DNA of 64,000 nucleotides from an uncultured Dehalococcoidia bacterium (GTDB taxonomy: Bacteria > Chloroflexota > Dehalococcoidia > Lucifugimonadales > JAAXIE01), in the NCBI GenBank assembly GCA_951813255.1, contig OX638353.1, positions 3,272,782-3,336,781 of the forward strand, given 5' to 3'. Position numbers and translations under genes: made by a program. Shown here in pieces: positions 42,766 to 51,141 of the stretch; within the stretch, counting starts at the first letter, position 1, and the number at the start of each line of letters is the position of its first letter. The notes beneath the pieces are model-generated. The model ran no database searches, was not told the origin of the DNA, and saw only the letters and a list, made by a program, of their open reading frames with translations.

Positions 42766-44055
42766 ATGACAACAAGAGCCCCCTTCCTGAGCCAAACCTA
42801 CGCCGGCTACGAGCACCGCGATGTTCCGCCCGAAGACACTTCCCTGACCCACATCGGGCCGGGCACGCCATGTGGCGAGTACATGCGCCGCTTCTGGCAT
42901 CCTGTCACCTTCTCCGACGATCTGAAGGACCTGCCCGTCTCCCTCAAGATTCTCGGCGAAGAGTTAGTCGCCTTCCGCGACAAATCAGGCAACGTGGGCC
43001 TGCTGGAACTGCACTGCCCCCATCGGGGCACTTCGTTGGAATTTGGAATCCTCTGCGACCACGGCATCCGCTGCTGCTACCACGGCTGGCAGATGGACGT
43101 CGACGGCAGAATTCTCGACACCCCCGGCGAGCCCGGCGACAGCACCCTGAAAGACCGCCTCTACCACGGGGCCTACCCCGTCCAGGAGTACAACGGTATC
43201 GTATTCGCCTACTTGGGACCTCCCGACCTTATGCCCCCCTTCCCTATATTCGACAGCTACGAGCGTCCTGGCTTTCGCATGATTCCCGGTCGCAAGTATT
43301 TCTACCCCTGCAACTGGCTCCAGATTCTTGAGAACGCCATGGACCCCTCCCACACAGCCTTCCTCCACACCATCGTGGCGGGCTCCCAGTTCACCGACGA
43401 GTTCGGCGTCCTGCCGGAACTGGACTACGCCGAAACGCCTGTGGGAATGGTGTACACCGCCGCCCGCCGCGTGGGCGACAACGTCTGGGTGCGCATGGTG
43501 GAAACAGTCCTGCCCAATCTGCAGCAGGTCGCCCCCATCTGGGAGACCGGCCAGTATCCCCACGGCTTCGGCGGACCCATGATGAGCCGCTGGATCGTGC
43601 CCATCGACGACACCAATACCATGTTCATCGAGTTCCGCCACATTGCCGAGGCCGAGGACGCCATGCCCAAGACGCCCCCTTGGTGGGGCGACCGCAACGT
43701 GATGCTGCCAGCTCAGCTACCCGAAGACCACGAGACGTACCAAGACCGCCAGCGCCGCCCTGGTGACTACGACGCCCAAGTCACCCAGCGCCCCATCGCC
43801 GTCCACGGCTTGGAGCACTTGGGAGCAACTGACCGCGGCATCATCATGTTCCGCCGCCGTCTGCGCAAGGGCATCGAAGCCACCGCCCAAGGCCACGACC
43901 CCGAAGGCATCTCCCGCGAAGAACGCCCCATCACCACCTACTGCAACGACTCAGTAGTCCCCGTCCCCCAAGCCTCCGACCCCGCAGAAGAAACGAGGCT
44001 GCTCCAAGAAATGGCGCGAAAGCTGGTGAGCGAGTATCTGGCGCGAGGGTTATAA
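42766..44055 (+). CDS. Rieske oxygenase, phthalate-dioxygenase type, paralogue C
   Basis: A 429-aa enzyme starting at the ATG at 42766 (GGGAGG nine nt upstream), where its N-terminus matches paralogue B (MTTRAPFL). Upstream in-frame codons to 42580 cover a palindrome and are unlikely to be translated. Rieske ligands C84/H86 and C103/H106; iron-site region ENAMDPSHTAFLHT. Third member of this subfamily in the window, about 21 kb from the other two. Its stop is followed at once by the next gene's ATG. Confidence 0.9.
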   Translation: MTTRAPFLSQTYAGYEHRDVPPEDTSLTHIGPGTPCGEYMRRFWHPVTFSDDLKDLPVSLKILGEELVAFRDKSGNVGLLELHCPHRGTSLEFGILCDHGIRCCYHGWQMDVDGRILDTPGEPGDSTLKDRLYHGAYPVQEYNGIVFAYLGPPDLMPPFPIFDSYERPGFRMIPGRKYFYPCNWLQILENAMDPSHTAFLHTIVAGSQFTDEFGVLPELDYAETPVGMVYTAARRVGDNVWVRMVETVLPNLQQVAPIWETGQYPHGFGGPMMSRWIVPIDDTNTMFIEFRHIAEAEDAMPKTPPWWGDRNVMLPAQLPEDHETYQDRQRRPGDYDAQVTQRPIAVHGLEHLGATDRGIIMFRRRLRKGIEATAQGHDPEGISREERPITTYCNDSVVPVPQASDPAEETRLLQEMARKLVSEYLARGL

Positions 44056-45042
44056 ATGTCACTCGTCACCCTTCTTGCAGAACGTGATAGCTTAGTTAAG
44101 CAGTTTCTCGAAGCCCAATTCCCATATACACGGCCTGTTGTCAGGGAACAGAATAAACGACTAGCTAGCACAGCAACGATTCGCCCCGAAGGGCCATTAC
44201 CCCCACACACGTACGCCATGCTTGGCCGCGCGATTGACTACCGCATTCGCTACTACTTTCCACCGACTCCAGTCCAAGATTTGGTCGCTTGGAGGGGTGG
44301 TCGTCGGGTGATGGATGGGGAGCGCCCGTTGGAAGATATCGACCTGCTGAGAGAACGCGATGTCGAGCTTTTCCAAGGGGAGGATGGTGCCGAGATAGTG
44401 GCGATACGAACAGGGCTCACCCTCCCTGCCGAGGCGGTCCAAGAATTCTTCGACAGTCTTGAGACTTTCCTGTCGACATATAGTCCGGCAGGTCGCCGGC
44501 TATATCAAGAAGAAGAGGAGCTATTGACCAAATACTGCATCGTGCTTTCTTGCTTCGAACAGATAGCACGCAGCGGGCCGCATCCAAACGACCGAGTGTT
44601 CGCGGACAATCCCAAGACCTCGGTCTCCGAGCTACTATCCATCGCCGAGGACGAATGGACGGCTGACATCTGTGCTATGTCATGGCTCTTCCATGACCGA
44701 TGTCAAACGCTCCTCTCCAGCCCGGCTATATTGAACCCCATCTTTGCTGGAAGTGCGGACGTAGGAGGAGCAGACGCAGACCTCATTGTTGATGGTTGTT
44801 TGATAGACATCAAGGCAACGGTGAACGCCGAGCTATCCAGAAACTGGTTGTACCAACTTCTTGGGTACAGTCTGCTTGACTACGACGATGAATTCGATAT
44901 ACGAGAAGTCGGCATCTACTTCGCACGCCAAGGCGTGACTCTTCAATGGTCTTTAGAGGGCCTGATGGAACACCTGCGTGGTGGGCCACCTCCTCCTCTG
45001 ATTGAATTGCGAAAGCGATTCCAAGAAACGATTACTCAGTGA
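44056..45042 (+). CDS. Orphan PD-(D/E)XK nuclease-like protein
   Basis: A 328-aa protein with no recognised family name. Near residues 240-253 it has ADADLIVDGCLIDIKAT, with D242, D251 and K253 fitting the PD-(D/E)XK catalytic core. A QLLGYSLLDY helix (Q267) follows, resembling the RecB-type QxxxY motif. The N-terminal 200 residues are mostly helical with no recognisable domain. It starts directly after the Rieske gene's TAA. Codon and base use appear less GC-rich than in neighbours, which hints at acquisition. A DNA-processing or defence role is possible but not shown. Confidence 0.6.
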   Translation: MSLVTLLAERDSLVKQFLEAQFPYTRPVVREQNKRLASTATIRPEGPLPPHTYAMLGRAIDYRIRYYFPPTPVQDLVAWRGGRRVMDGERPLEDIDLLRERDVELFQGEDGAEIVAIRTGLTLPAEAVQEFFDSLETFLSTYSPAGRRLYQEEEELLTKYCIVLSCFEQIARSGPHPNDRVFADNPKTSVSELLSIAEDEWTADICAMSWLFHDRCQTLLSSPAILNPIFAGSADVGGADADLIVDGCLIDIKATVNAELSRNWLYQLLGYSLLDYDDEFDIREVGIYFARQGVTLQWSLEGLMEHLRGGPPPPLIELRKRFQETITQ

Positions 45043-45078
45043 GCTGGTTGGATATGAGCGGATTGGTGCCGCCCCGTG

Positions 45079-45357
45079 TCAATCCCGTAACGAGAGGTCA
45101 TAGGGTTCGCTACGGAACTTCTGAATATCAAAGGGAGGCGTGCCAGGTTTGATTTTGTCTCGCAAGTAACCGAGCAGAGAAAGGTCTACCTTACCGGTGT
45201 GAGAGCCGCCAACTTCGGAGTCTGCCTTGACTGGCCGTAAGATGAGACTCTCAGACCCTTGTTCCACATCAATCTGATCACCCGGCTGAAGGCCAATAGC
45301 AACTAGCAAATCGGACGGAACAGCGACGTTCCCTTCTTCTGTCACTTTGAGGATCAT
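45079..45357 (-). CDS. AbrB/MazE-type DNA-binding protein, no toxin partner
   Basis: A 92-aa protein with an N-terminal swapped-hairpin domain (ILKVTEEGNVAVPSDLLVAIGLQPGDQI) and a C-terminal tail GTPPFDIQKFRSEPYDLSLRD. The tail is conserved in the second AbrB protein (51142-51384). Such antitoxins usually precede a PIN toxin gene; none is present here. Its start overlaps the modA stop as ATGA, so it may instead be a regulator co-expressed with the molybdate-binding protein. GGGGGAG precedes the ATG. Confidence 0.8.
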   Translation of the reverse strand: MILKVTEEGNVAVPSDLLVAIGLQPGDQIDVEQGSESLILRPVKADSEVGGSHTGKVDLSLLGYLRDKIKPGTPPFDIQKFRSEPYDLSLRD

Positions 45358-46256
45358 GACTCCCCCCTCTCTAGACAGATGCTACGTTCGAGCCCAACAA
45401 GCGTCAAGAGTGAATCTGCTGCGGGCAACAACCGCATCGCAACAATCTCGAACCCCGCTGCCCGAAACACGTGGGACGCATCCTCACTCTCAAGAAAGTC
45501 GATGAAGGCGGCAGCCTGCTCTTCCTTGTCCGATGCCTCCAATACCACTGCCGGATACACAATCGGAGCATGCACACCCTCAGGCAGCGTCTCCACTACC
45601 GCGATCCCCTCACTCACAAACGCGTCCGTCTGGTACACCAGCGCAGCCGCCACGTTCCCCGACTCTACGTAACCCAGCGTAGTCCGCACGTTCGCCCCGT
45701 AAACCAAGCGAGGCTCGAACACCTCCCACAGCCCCAGACGGATCAATGCCTCCTTGGCGTACACCCCTGCCGGTGCAAAGTCGGGGTCGGCGATGGCCAG
45801 CATTCCTCCCGCCTCCGCCAGTCCCTCCAGACTGATAACCCGCTCAGCGTCCGCCGCCCGTACCACCAGCGCCAGCCTGTTCGTGAGCAAAGGCCGTCGG
45901 CTCCCTTCCACCACTAGCCCCTCGTCTTCCAAGCCGTCCACGGGATGGGCCCCCGCCGATATCATCACGTCCGCTGGCGCACCCCGGGAGATTTGCTGTG
46001 CCAGTCGGCTGGAAGCCCCGAAGCTCAGATCGACCCGCACACCGGTCTTCTCCTCGTACTCCTGAGCCAGTTGCTGCATCGAGTCTGTGAGGCTGGAAGC
46101 AGCGAACACAAGGAGTCGGTCTCCACTACCACCGCAACCGGATAACAAGACGCATGCCAGGAACAATCCGAGCAACAGGAGGCAAGAGGCGGGGTAGGTC
46201 ACCTGTGGTCGGGAGTCTCCCAGCAACAGAGACGCAACTCTACGGAAGCTGGTCAA
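45354..46256 (-). CDS. modA: Molybdate ABC transporter substrate-binding lipoprotein
   Basis: A 300-aa binding protein with a hydrophobic leader and lipobox (LLSGC). It is followed by LLVFAASSLTDSMQQLAQEY, GASSRLAQQI and PADVMISAG, the ModA hallmarks for oxyanion binding. The start appears to be TTG at 46256, overlapping the formamidase gene by 17 nt, without a strong ribosome binding site. It is separated by about 8 kb from modB/modC and is instead coupled to an AbrB gene. Confidence 0.9.
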   Translation of the reverse strand: MTSFRRVASLLLGDSRPQVTYPASCLLLLGLFLACVLLSGCGGSGDRLLVFAASSLTDSMQQLAQEYEEKTGVRVDLSFGASSRLAQQISRGAPADVMISAGAHPVDGLEDEGLVVEGSRRPLLTNRLALVVRAADAERVISLEGLAEAGGMLAIADPDFAPAGVYAKEALIRLGLWEVFEPRLVYGANVRTTLGYVESGNVAAALVYQTDAFVSEGIAVVETLPEGVHAPIVYPAVVLEASDKEEQAAAFIDFLESEDASHVFRAAGFEIVAMRLLPAADSLLTLVGLERSICLERGES

Positions 46257-47109
46257 GCACCGAACGGGCCAGCATCATCTTGCACGGGCTAATGGGCCGG
46301 AACGTGCGGGATATCCGCACATCTCCGGCCAGACTCAGGATGCTATAGGCATCGTAGGGGTCCATCCCCTTTTCTTCAGCAAGGAAGTCCACCATCTCGC
46401 CCACCGCTTGCTTCATGGCCGTGCTCGTGCGCTTGGCCGAAGACATGGTGATGAAGTACTCCGGCGTAAGCGCTCGCGGGTTGCGCAGCCTCTTCCCCTT
46501 CTCAACAGTCACCCTCATATGCGTCTCCGCGGCAATCTCCGCGCCCGTGCCACCCACGGCCCCGTCCCCCACCACGGCGTGCATGTCCCCCATCACCAGC
46601 AGCGCGCCCGGAACGAACACTGGCAGCCAGATGGTGCTTCCCTCCACCAGCTCCTTCACATCGATGTCGCCCCCGTATGGCCCGCTATCACTGGCCGTCT
46701 GCTGCACCCGGCCCGGGCTCGTGGCAATCAACCCCACCGAGGGCCGCATCGGAACCTTCAGTCCGTTCTCCAGACGCAGGTGCCCGTCCTCCACCGACAT
46801 CACCGTGGAATACGAGTTATCAAATCGCTCCGGTAGAAATCCATGCCCCGGACGCACCTGATGCAACGCCGTCCCGGTCACCTTGATCGAAAGGATCTCT
46901 ACCCGCAGGGAGTCACCCCGCCCCGCCCCCTCCACGTATATCGGACCCGTAGCCGGCCCCAGTGGATTGTATGTATCAAGCCCCTCGCGCACCCCCATAA
47001 AGGCATCCCAAGTCTCCACCAGGAGCTCCTCACCGGAAGCAATGGTGATGGCCGGCTCCTGCTTGGGGTCGAGAGTCGTCGTATGCTTATCCCGTGTCAG
47101 TCTCTTCAT
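46240..47109 (-). CDS. Acetamidase/formamidase family protein
   Basis: A 289-aa FmdA/AmdA-family enzyme. It has the NPLGPATGPIYVEGAGRGDSL block near residue 50 (core NPLGPATGPIYVEGA), VRPGHGFLPE, and DMHAVVGDGAVGGTGAEIAAE (core GDMHAVVGDG), the metal/active-site signature. It hydrolyses short amides to acid and ammonia. Its 3' end overlaps modA. It is on the same strand as the CaiB and retropepsin genes to its right, 48 bp away. Confidence 0.88.
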   Translation of the reverse strand: MKRLTRDKHTTTLDPKQEPAITIASGEELLVETWDAFMGVREGLDTYNPLGPATGPIYVEGAGRGDSLRVEILSIKVTGTALHQVRPGHGFLPERFDNSYSTVMSVEDGHLRLENGLKVPMRPSVGLIATSPGRVQQTASDSGPYGGDIDVKELVEGSTIWLPVFVPGALLVMGDMHAVVGDGAVGGTGAEIAAETHMRVTVEKGKRLRNPRALTPEYFITMSSAKRTSTAMKQAVGEMVDFLAEEKGMDPYDAYSILSLAGDVRISRTFRPISPCKMMLARSVLDQLP

Positions 47110-47156
47110 GACGACCAGCCTCTGCTGATAACTTAAGCTAAGTGCCCCAAGTTGCT

Positions 47157-47597
47157 CTAACGACCCGGATGACCAAATCCCCTGAGGCCTATGGACGGAA
47201 GCTTTCTGAGGGTCTCGTTGAGAGGCTCGACCGCGACGTCTGCCGACTCCAGGGCGGTCACACCCAAAAGCGGGTCAGTGTCCTCATTGGCCATCACGAT
47301 GGTTGCCCACACAACCTCACCCATGAACTCTATACGCGCCCCAGTGATGTCCATGGTGATCTCGCTGCCATCCGCTAGAGTGTACTCCCTCTGTCCCTCT
47401 GCCCTCAGTCCAATCGACTCCAAGTAAGCACGAGGCACCAAGCAGTCAATGGCACCCGTATCTGCCACAAACATCCCTTCCCAAGTACGCTCCGGCTCAG
47501 CGGGATTCCTGATTAAGGCACTCACCCATGTCCCACCCATGTCACCCTGGCTCCCACTGAGTTTCTTTCTGGTCTTGGGTCGCAGCCTGCGCATCAT
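47157..47597 (-). CDS. Retropepsin-like aspartic protease, copy 1
   Basis: A 146-aa single-domain clan AA aspartyl protease. The catalytic loop is MFVADTGAIDCLVP (D46, T, G), with the flap-like YTLADGSEI and the hydrophobic-hydrophobic-G strand DPLLGVTAL. Active enzymes of this fold dimerise. The start overlaps the CaiB stop as ATGA, so the two are translationally coupled. A second copy is at 58898-59275. The biological substrate is unknown. Confidence 0.75.
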   Translation of the reverse strand: MMRRLRPKTRKKLSGSQGDMGGTWVSALIRNPAEPERTWEGMFVADTGAIDCLVPRAYLESIGLRAEGQREYTLADGSEITMDITGARIEFMGEVVWATIVMANEDTDPLLGVTALESADVAVEPLNETLRKLPSIGLRGFGHPGR

Positions 47598-48784
47598 GGG
47601 CGCACCACTCCCTCGCGCGCGAACTCCTCAATCTCCGCAGCACCATACCCCAACTCCCCCAAGACCTCGGCCGTATGCTCTCCCAAGTCCGGCGGATGAC
47701 GGCGCACCGTCGCAGGGTGCTCCGTCAGCTTCAGAGGCGGCCCAGGCACCTTCACCTCAGGCACACGCGGGTGTAACGCAGGCACGATCATGTTGCGCGC
47801 CAGCACCTGCGGGTCGTTCACCACGTCCGACACCCGGTTGATGGGGCCGCATGGCACTCCCGCCTCCATGATGATGTCCACCCACTCAGCAGTCGTCTTG
47901 GTGCGGAAGTGGTCCGAAAGGCGGTCGATCACCTCTTTCCGGTTCTCCACCCGCCCAGTGTTCGTTTTCAGCCTCTCGTCTTGAGCTAGATCATCTCGTC
48001 CAATGGCCGGGCACAGCCTCTGCCACAGCCCGTCATTCGCGCACCCAAGAATGAAGTGCCCGTCTGACGATGGAAACGCTTGGTACGGCACCAGCGAAGG
48101 ATGCGCCGAACCCAACCTGCCAGGAACCCTTCCCGACGCCATATAGCCCGTGGCGTGGTAGCTCATCGTCGCCACCTGCCCCTCCAAGAGCGACGCCTCT
48201 ACCAACTGCCCCTTGCCCGTCTTCTCCCGTGCCAGCAGGGCCGTGGTCACCGCGCCGTAGGCCATCATCCCTGTGAACAGGTCCACCATCGAATACCCCA
48301 CCCGCAGAGGCGGTCCGTCCGGCTCGCCTGTGGTGCTCATCATCCCGCCGTACCCTTGAATGATCAGGTCATACCCCGGCCTGTCTGCCATCGGCCCCGT
48401 GCGCCCAAAACCGGAAACGCAGCAATAGATGATTCGCGGGTTCAGTTCAGCCACTTTGCCATACCCAATGCCCATCCTGTCCGCCGTGCCCGCCCTGAAG
48501 CTCTCGATCATGATGTCCGCTTGGCTCGCCAGCTTCAGGCACACATCCACCGCCCGCTTGTCCCGCAAATTCAGCGCGATGGAGCGCTTATTCCGGTTGA
48601 AGGACACGAACTGCGTGCTCAGGTCATCCCAGAAGGGCCCCCACTCCCGCGTCTCGTCGCCATGGCTGGGCTCCTCCACCTTGATGACGTCCGCCCCCAT
48701 ATCTCCCAGCAATTGGGTGCAGAAAGGTCCTGCCAGAGTCCGGGTGAGATCCAGCACACGAATGCCGTCCAATGCGCCAGCCAC
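47594..48784 (-). CDS. CaiB/BaiF family III CoA-transferase
   Basis: A 396-aa enzyme with LDGIRVLDLTRTLAGPFCTQLLGDMGADV-type start (core DLTRTLAGPFCTQLLG), VKVEEPSHGDETR, the catalytic Asp region RPGYDLIIQGYGGMMS, and SLLEGQVATM. Family III transferases move CoA between carboxylic acids such as carnitine, oxalate or aromatic acids. The start is GTG at 48784, decided by AGGAGG five nt upstream. It could activate a carboxylic acid produced by the nearby catabolic enzymes. Confidence 0.9.
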   Translation of the reverse strand: MAGALDGIRVLDLTRTLAGPFCTQLLGDMGADVIKVEEPSHGDETREWGPFWDDLSTQFVSFNRNKRSIALNLRDKRAVDVCLKLASQADIMIESFRAGTADRMGIGYGKVAELNPRIIYCCVSGFGRTGPMADRPGYDLIIQGYGGMMSTTGEPDGPPLRVGYSMVDLFTGMMAYGAVTTALLAREKTGKGQLVEASLLEGQVATMSYHATGYMASGRVPGRLGSAHPSLVPYQAFPSSDGHFILGCANDGLWQRLCPAIGRDDLAQDERLKTNTGRVENRKEVIDRLSDHFRTKTTAEWVDIIMEAGVPCGPINRVSDVVNDPQVLARNMIVPALHPRVPEVKVPGPPLKLTEHPATVRRHPPDLGEHTAEVLGELGYGAAEIEEFAREGVVRP

Positions 48785-48879
48785 GGCTACCTCCTAGAAC
48801 GATTTCTCCGGGAAAGAGAGGAACAAACAAAAGGATGTCAGGTTGTCGGGCAATTATACATGGAGACGGGAGGCTCCCC

Positions 48880-49308
48880 TCATGCCTCCTCGACCATTGG
48901 CTGAAGGGCGCGGATGTACTGCGACAGTCTGCTTGTCAGCTCCATCAGGAAGTCCTCATCCAACACCGGCATCTCCATGGTCTCATGCACCCGCGTCCAA
49001 CTCCGGGTCCATTGCTCCGCCTCCACCTCCGCGCCCAACTGCTTCTTGATATCGCCCATGCGAGTCAACATGTTCTCCAGATGTCTGGAGTTCTCCTGCG
49101 CAGCCCCCTCGAAATGCAGGCCAAGCTCAATCTGCCTGTGGCGCCTCTGCACATGCACCTCGTAGTGGGCCGTAGGGTCCCCATAGTGCACCTTGACCAG
49201 CCCGTGCCAAGGCCCCACACTCTCGAACTCCTTCAACTCCCCAGGCAACTGCATGCGCAGCAGTTCCAACATCTCTGCCAGAAAGTGCCGCGCGCTCATC
49301 CCAGGCAC
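48880..49308 (-). CDS. Conserved-looking hypothetical protein
   Basis: A 142-aa soluble protein of no recognised family. It has an N-terminal helix (MSARHFLAEMLELLRMQLP), a beta region with HGLVKVHYGDPTAHYEVHVQRR and IELGLHFEGAAQEN, and a long helical C-terminal half. It starts at GTG 49308 (GGAG eight nt upstream) or at ATG 49299. It lies divergently from a VOC protein gene and about 95 bp upstream of the CaiB gene on the same strand. Confidence 0.6.
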   Translation of the reverse strand: MPGMSARHFLAEMLELLRMQLPGELKEFESVGPWHGLVKVHYGDPTAHYEVHVQRRHRQIELGLHFEGAAQENSRHLENMLTRMGDIKKQLGAEVEAEQWTRSWTRVHETMEMPVLDEDFLMELTSRLSQYIRALQPMVEEA

Positions 49309-49453
49309 AATATCCGCTCCACCAAAAATCTGAGGCGCATTGTATCATCGCCATCGAGAACGCTTGGCCCTCCCATTTGACACCACAAAGCCTCCCGCCT
49401 ATTCTGGCCCTTTCCCATCGGGAAACACACACCCTCCCTTCGCGAGGTGAAGC

Positions 49454-49843
49454 ATGCCAACCCCCGGCATTGAACTGACCGGCGTAAACCACGTGGTCAC
49501 TATGGTGAAAGAGACCCAGCGCAGCATGGACTTCTACTGCGGCCTGCTGGGCTTCAAGCAGATTCCCAGCATGGTCGACAACGAGAACATCACTTGGCTG
49601 CAACTCCCCAGCGGCGTGATGCTCCACCTCATCGAGACCGACGAAGCCCCCGTCCGCCCTGAAAACGTTCATCACGCCTTCGAGGTCCAGGACTTCGACG
49701 CAGCATGGAAGACCCTTGAGGCCAACGGAGTCCCCGTTGAACGCGACGGTATCCGCCACGACGGCCAGCGCTACATCTTCTTCCGTGACCCCGACGGCAC
49801 CCGCGTCGAAATCTGCACCCCCTCGGGTTTCAAGAGCACCTAG
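49454..49843 (+). CDS. VOC-family (glyoxalase/dioxygenase fold) protein 1
   Basis: A 129-aa vicinal-oxygen-chelate protein. It begins with GVNHVVTMVKETQRSMDFY and ends with YIFFRDPDGTRVEICTP, which carries the metal-binding Glu; the first ligand is the His in GVNH. This is the length of a single VOC unit of two beta-alpha modules. It could be a glyoxalase, an epimerase or an extradiol-dioxygenase relative. GAGGTG precedes the ATG. Confidence 0.82.
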   Translation: MPTPGIELTGVNHVVTMVKETQRSMDFYCGLLGFKQIPSMVDNENITWLQLPSGVMLHLIETDEAPVRPENVHHAFEVQDFDAAWKTLEANGVPVERDGIRHDGQRYIFFRDPDGTRVEICTPSGFKST

Positions 49844-49854
49844 GTCCTCAGGAC

Positions 49855-50256
49855 ATGTTTGGGGAGGCCAATGTGGAGGCGGACACGCAGGTTATTCGGC
49901 AGAAACTACTGGAAATCGCTGCCGCTGGTGATATTACCCACTACTCCGACATTGCACCATTGGCAGGGTTGAACATGGGATCCGAAGTTGACCGCATCCG
50001 GATGGCCCAGATACTCGGCAACATCAGTAGTGCGGAATACCAGGCGGGGAGGCCGCTCCTGTCGGCCATAGTTGTATTCAAAGACGAGTTCAGACCTGGA
50101 GATGGCTTCTTTAAGCTTGCAGAGCGGTTGGGCTTGTACCATGGCGGCGACCGCGACGAATATTGGGTGAAGGAGTTACAGCGTGTGCGCGATTACTGGG
50201 CGTCTCCTCCATCGGAAGAGGGCGCCCCCCCCCGGATGGCAGCCATTGGGGAATAG
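49855..50256 (+). CDS. Hypothetical protein with winged-helix-like N-terminus
   Basis: A 133-aa protein of no recognised family. Residues 12-55 (VIRQKLLEIAAAGDITHYSDIAPL) look helical and resemble the start of MGMT-like/alkyltransferase-like winged-helix folds; ILGNIS and GRPLLSAIVVFKDE follow, then a helical tail with DEYWVKELQRVRDYW. The start has only a weak AGGAC-like site and lies 11 nt after the VOC gene, suggesting coupling. The base composition is slightly lower in GC than its neighbours. Confidence 0.55.
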   Translation: MFGEANVEADTQVIRQKLLEIAAAGDITHYSDIAPLAGLNMGSEVDRIRMAQILGNISSAEYQAGRPLLSAIVVFKDEFRPGDGFFKLAERLGLYHGGDRDEYWVKELQRVRDYWASPPSEEGAPPRMAAIGE

Positions 50257-50320
50257 GCGCGGAATCTCACGAAATCACGGACATCGAGAATAGTTTCCAT
50301 GTCTAAAGGATCGGGCGGAA

Positions 50321-51124
50321 ATGCCTGAACTCGACAACAAAGTAGCCATCGTCACCGGCGTCGGACGCATACGCGGCCTTGGTCGTGCCGTCTCCGAGTC
50401 CCTAGCCCAAGCTGGCTGCGACGTCGTGGTAACCGGCACCGGACGCGACCCCTCCACCTTCCCTCCCGAAGAACAGGAGATCGGCTGGCGCGGCATCGAA
50501 AGCGTCGCCGACTCCGTCCGCGCTGAAGGCCGGCGCGCCCTCCCCCTCGTGGTTGACGTCACCAGCGCCTCCAGCATCGCCGCCATGGTCGAGAACACCC
50601 TCAGCGAGTTCGGACGCATCGACATCCTCATCAACAACGCTGCCTCTCCCCGTGGCCCCGACCGCCGTCCCCTCGTCGACCTGCCCGAAGACATCTTCCG
50701 CACCGTCATGGACGTCAAAGTCCTAGGCACCTACCTATGCTGCCAAGCAATCATCCCTCAAATGGTCAGCCAAGGCGGAGGCAAGATCATCAACGTCTCC
50801 ACTGTCCTCGCTAAGGACTTCCTCCCCAACACCTCCGCCTACGCCTCGGCCAACGCCGCCGTCCACGCCATGACCGCCGTCCTCTCCCGCGAGGTCTCCC
50901 GCCACAACATCAACGTCAACTGCGTCTGCCCCGGCACCCTCGACACCTCCCGCAACGATGTCCTCCCCCAGGAGGCCCTGAACAACATCGCCAACAACAT
51001 TCCCATGGGCCGCCTAGGCACCCCCGAAGAAGTCGCCAGCTTCATCACCTACCTCTGCACCCCAGCCGCCGACTGGATCCAAGGCCAGTCCATGAACATC
51101 AACGGCGGTGTCACCGCAGCTTAG
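50321..51124 (+). CDS. SDR-family oxidoreductase (FabG-like)
   Basis: A 267-aa short-chain dehydrogenase with cofactor loop VTGVGRIRGLGRAVSE, LINNAASP, and the catalytic region in KIINVSTVLAKDFLPNTSAYASANAAVHA. In it Ser and Tyr are present, but the usual YxxxK appears as YASAN, so the Lys is missing. The C-terminus INGGVTA is typical of FabG-like SDRs. It is convergent with the second AbrB gene. The substrate is unknown, and the missing Lys casts doubt on standard catalysis. Confidence 0.82.
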   Translation: MPELDNKVAIVTGVGRIRGLGRAVSESLAQAGCDVVVTGTGRDPSTFPPEEQEIGWRGIESVADSVRAEGRRALPLVVDVTSASSIAAMVENTLSEFGRIDILINNAASPRGPDRRPLVDLPEDIFRTVMDVKVLGTYLCCQAIIPQMVSQGGGKIINVSTVLAKDFLPNTSAYASANAAVHAMTAVLSREVSRHNINVNCVCPGTLDTSRNDVLPQEALNNIANNIPMGRLGTPEEVASFITYLCTPAADWIQGQSMNINGGVTAA

Positions 51125-51141
51125 TGAGCCTTACAACTCGG

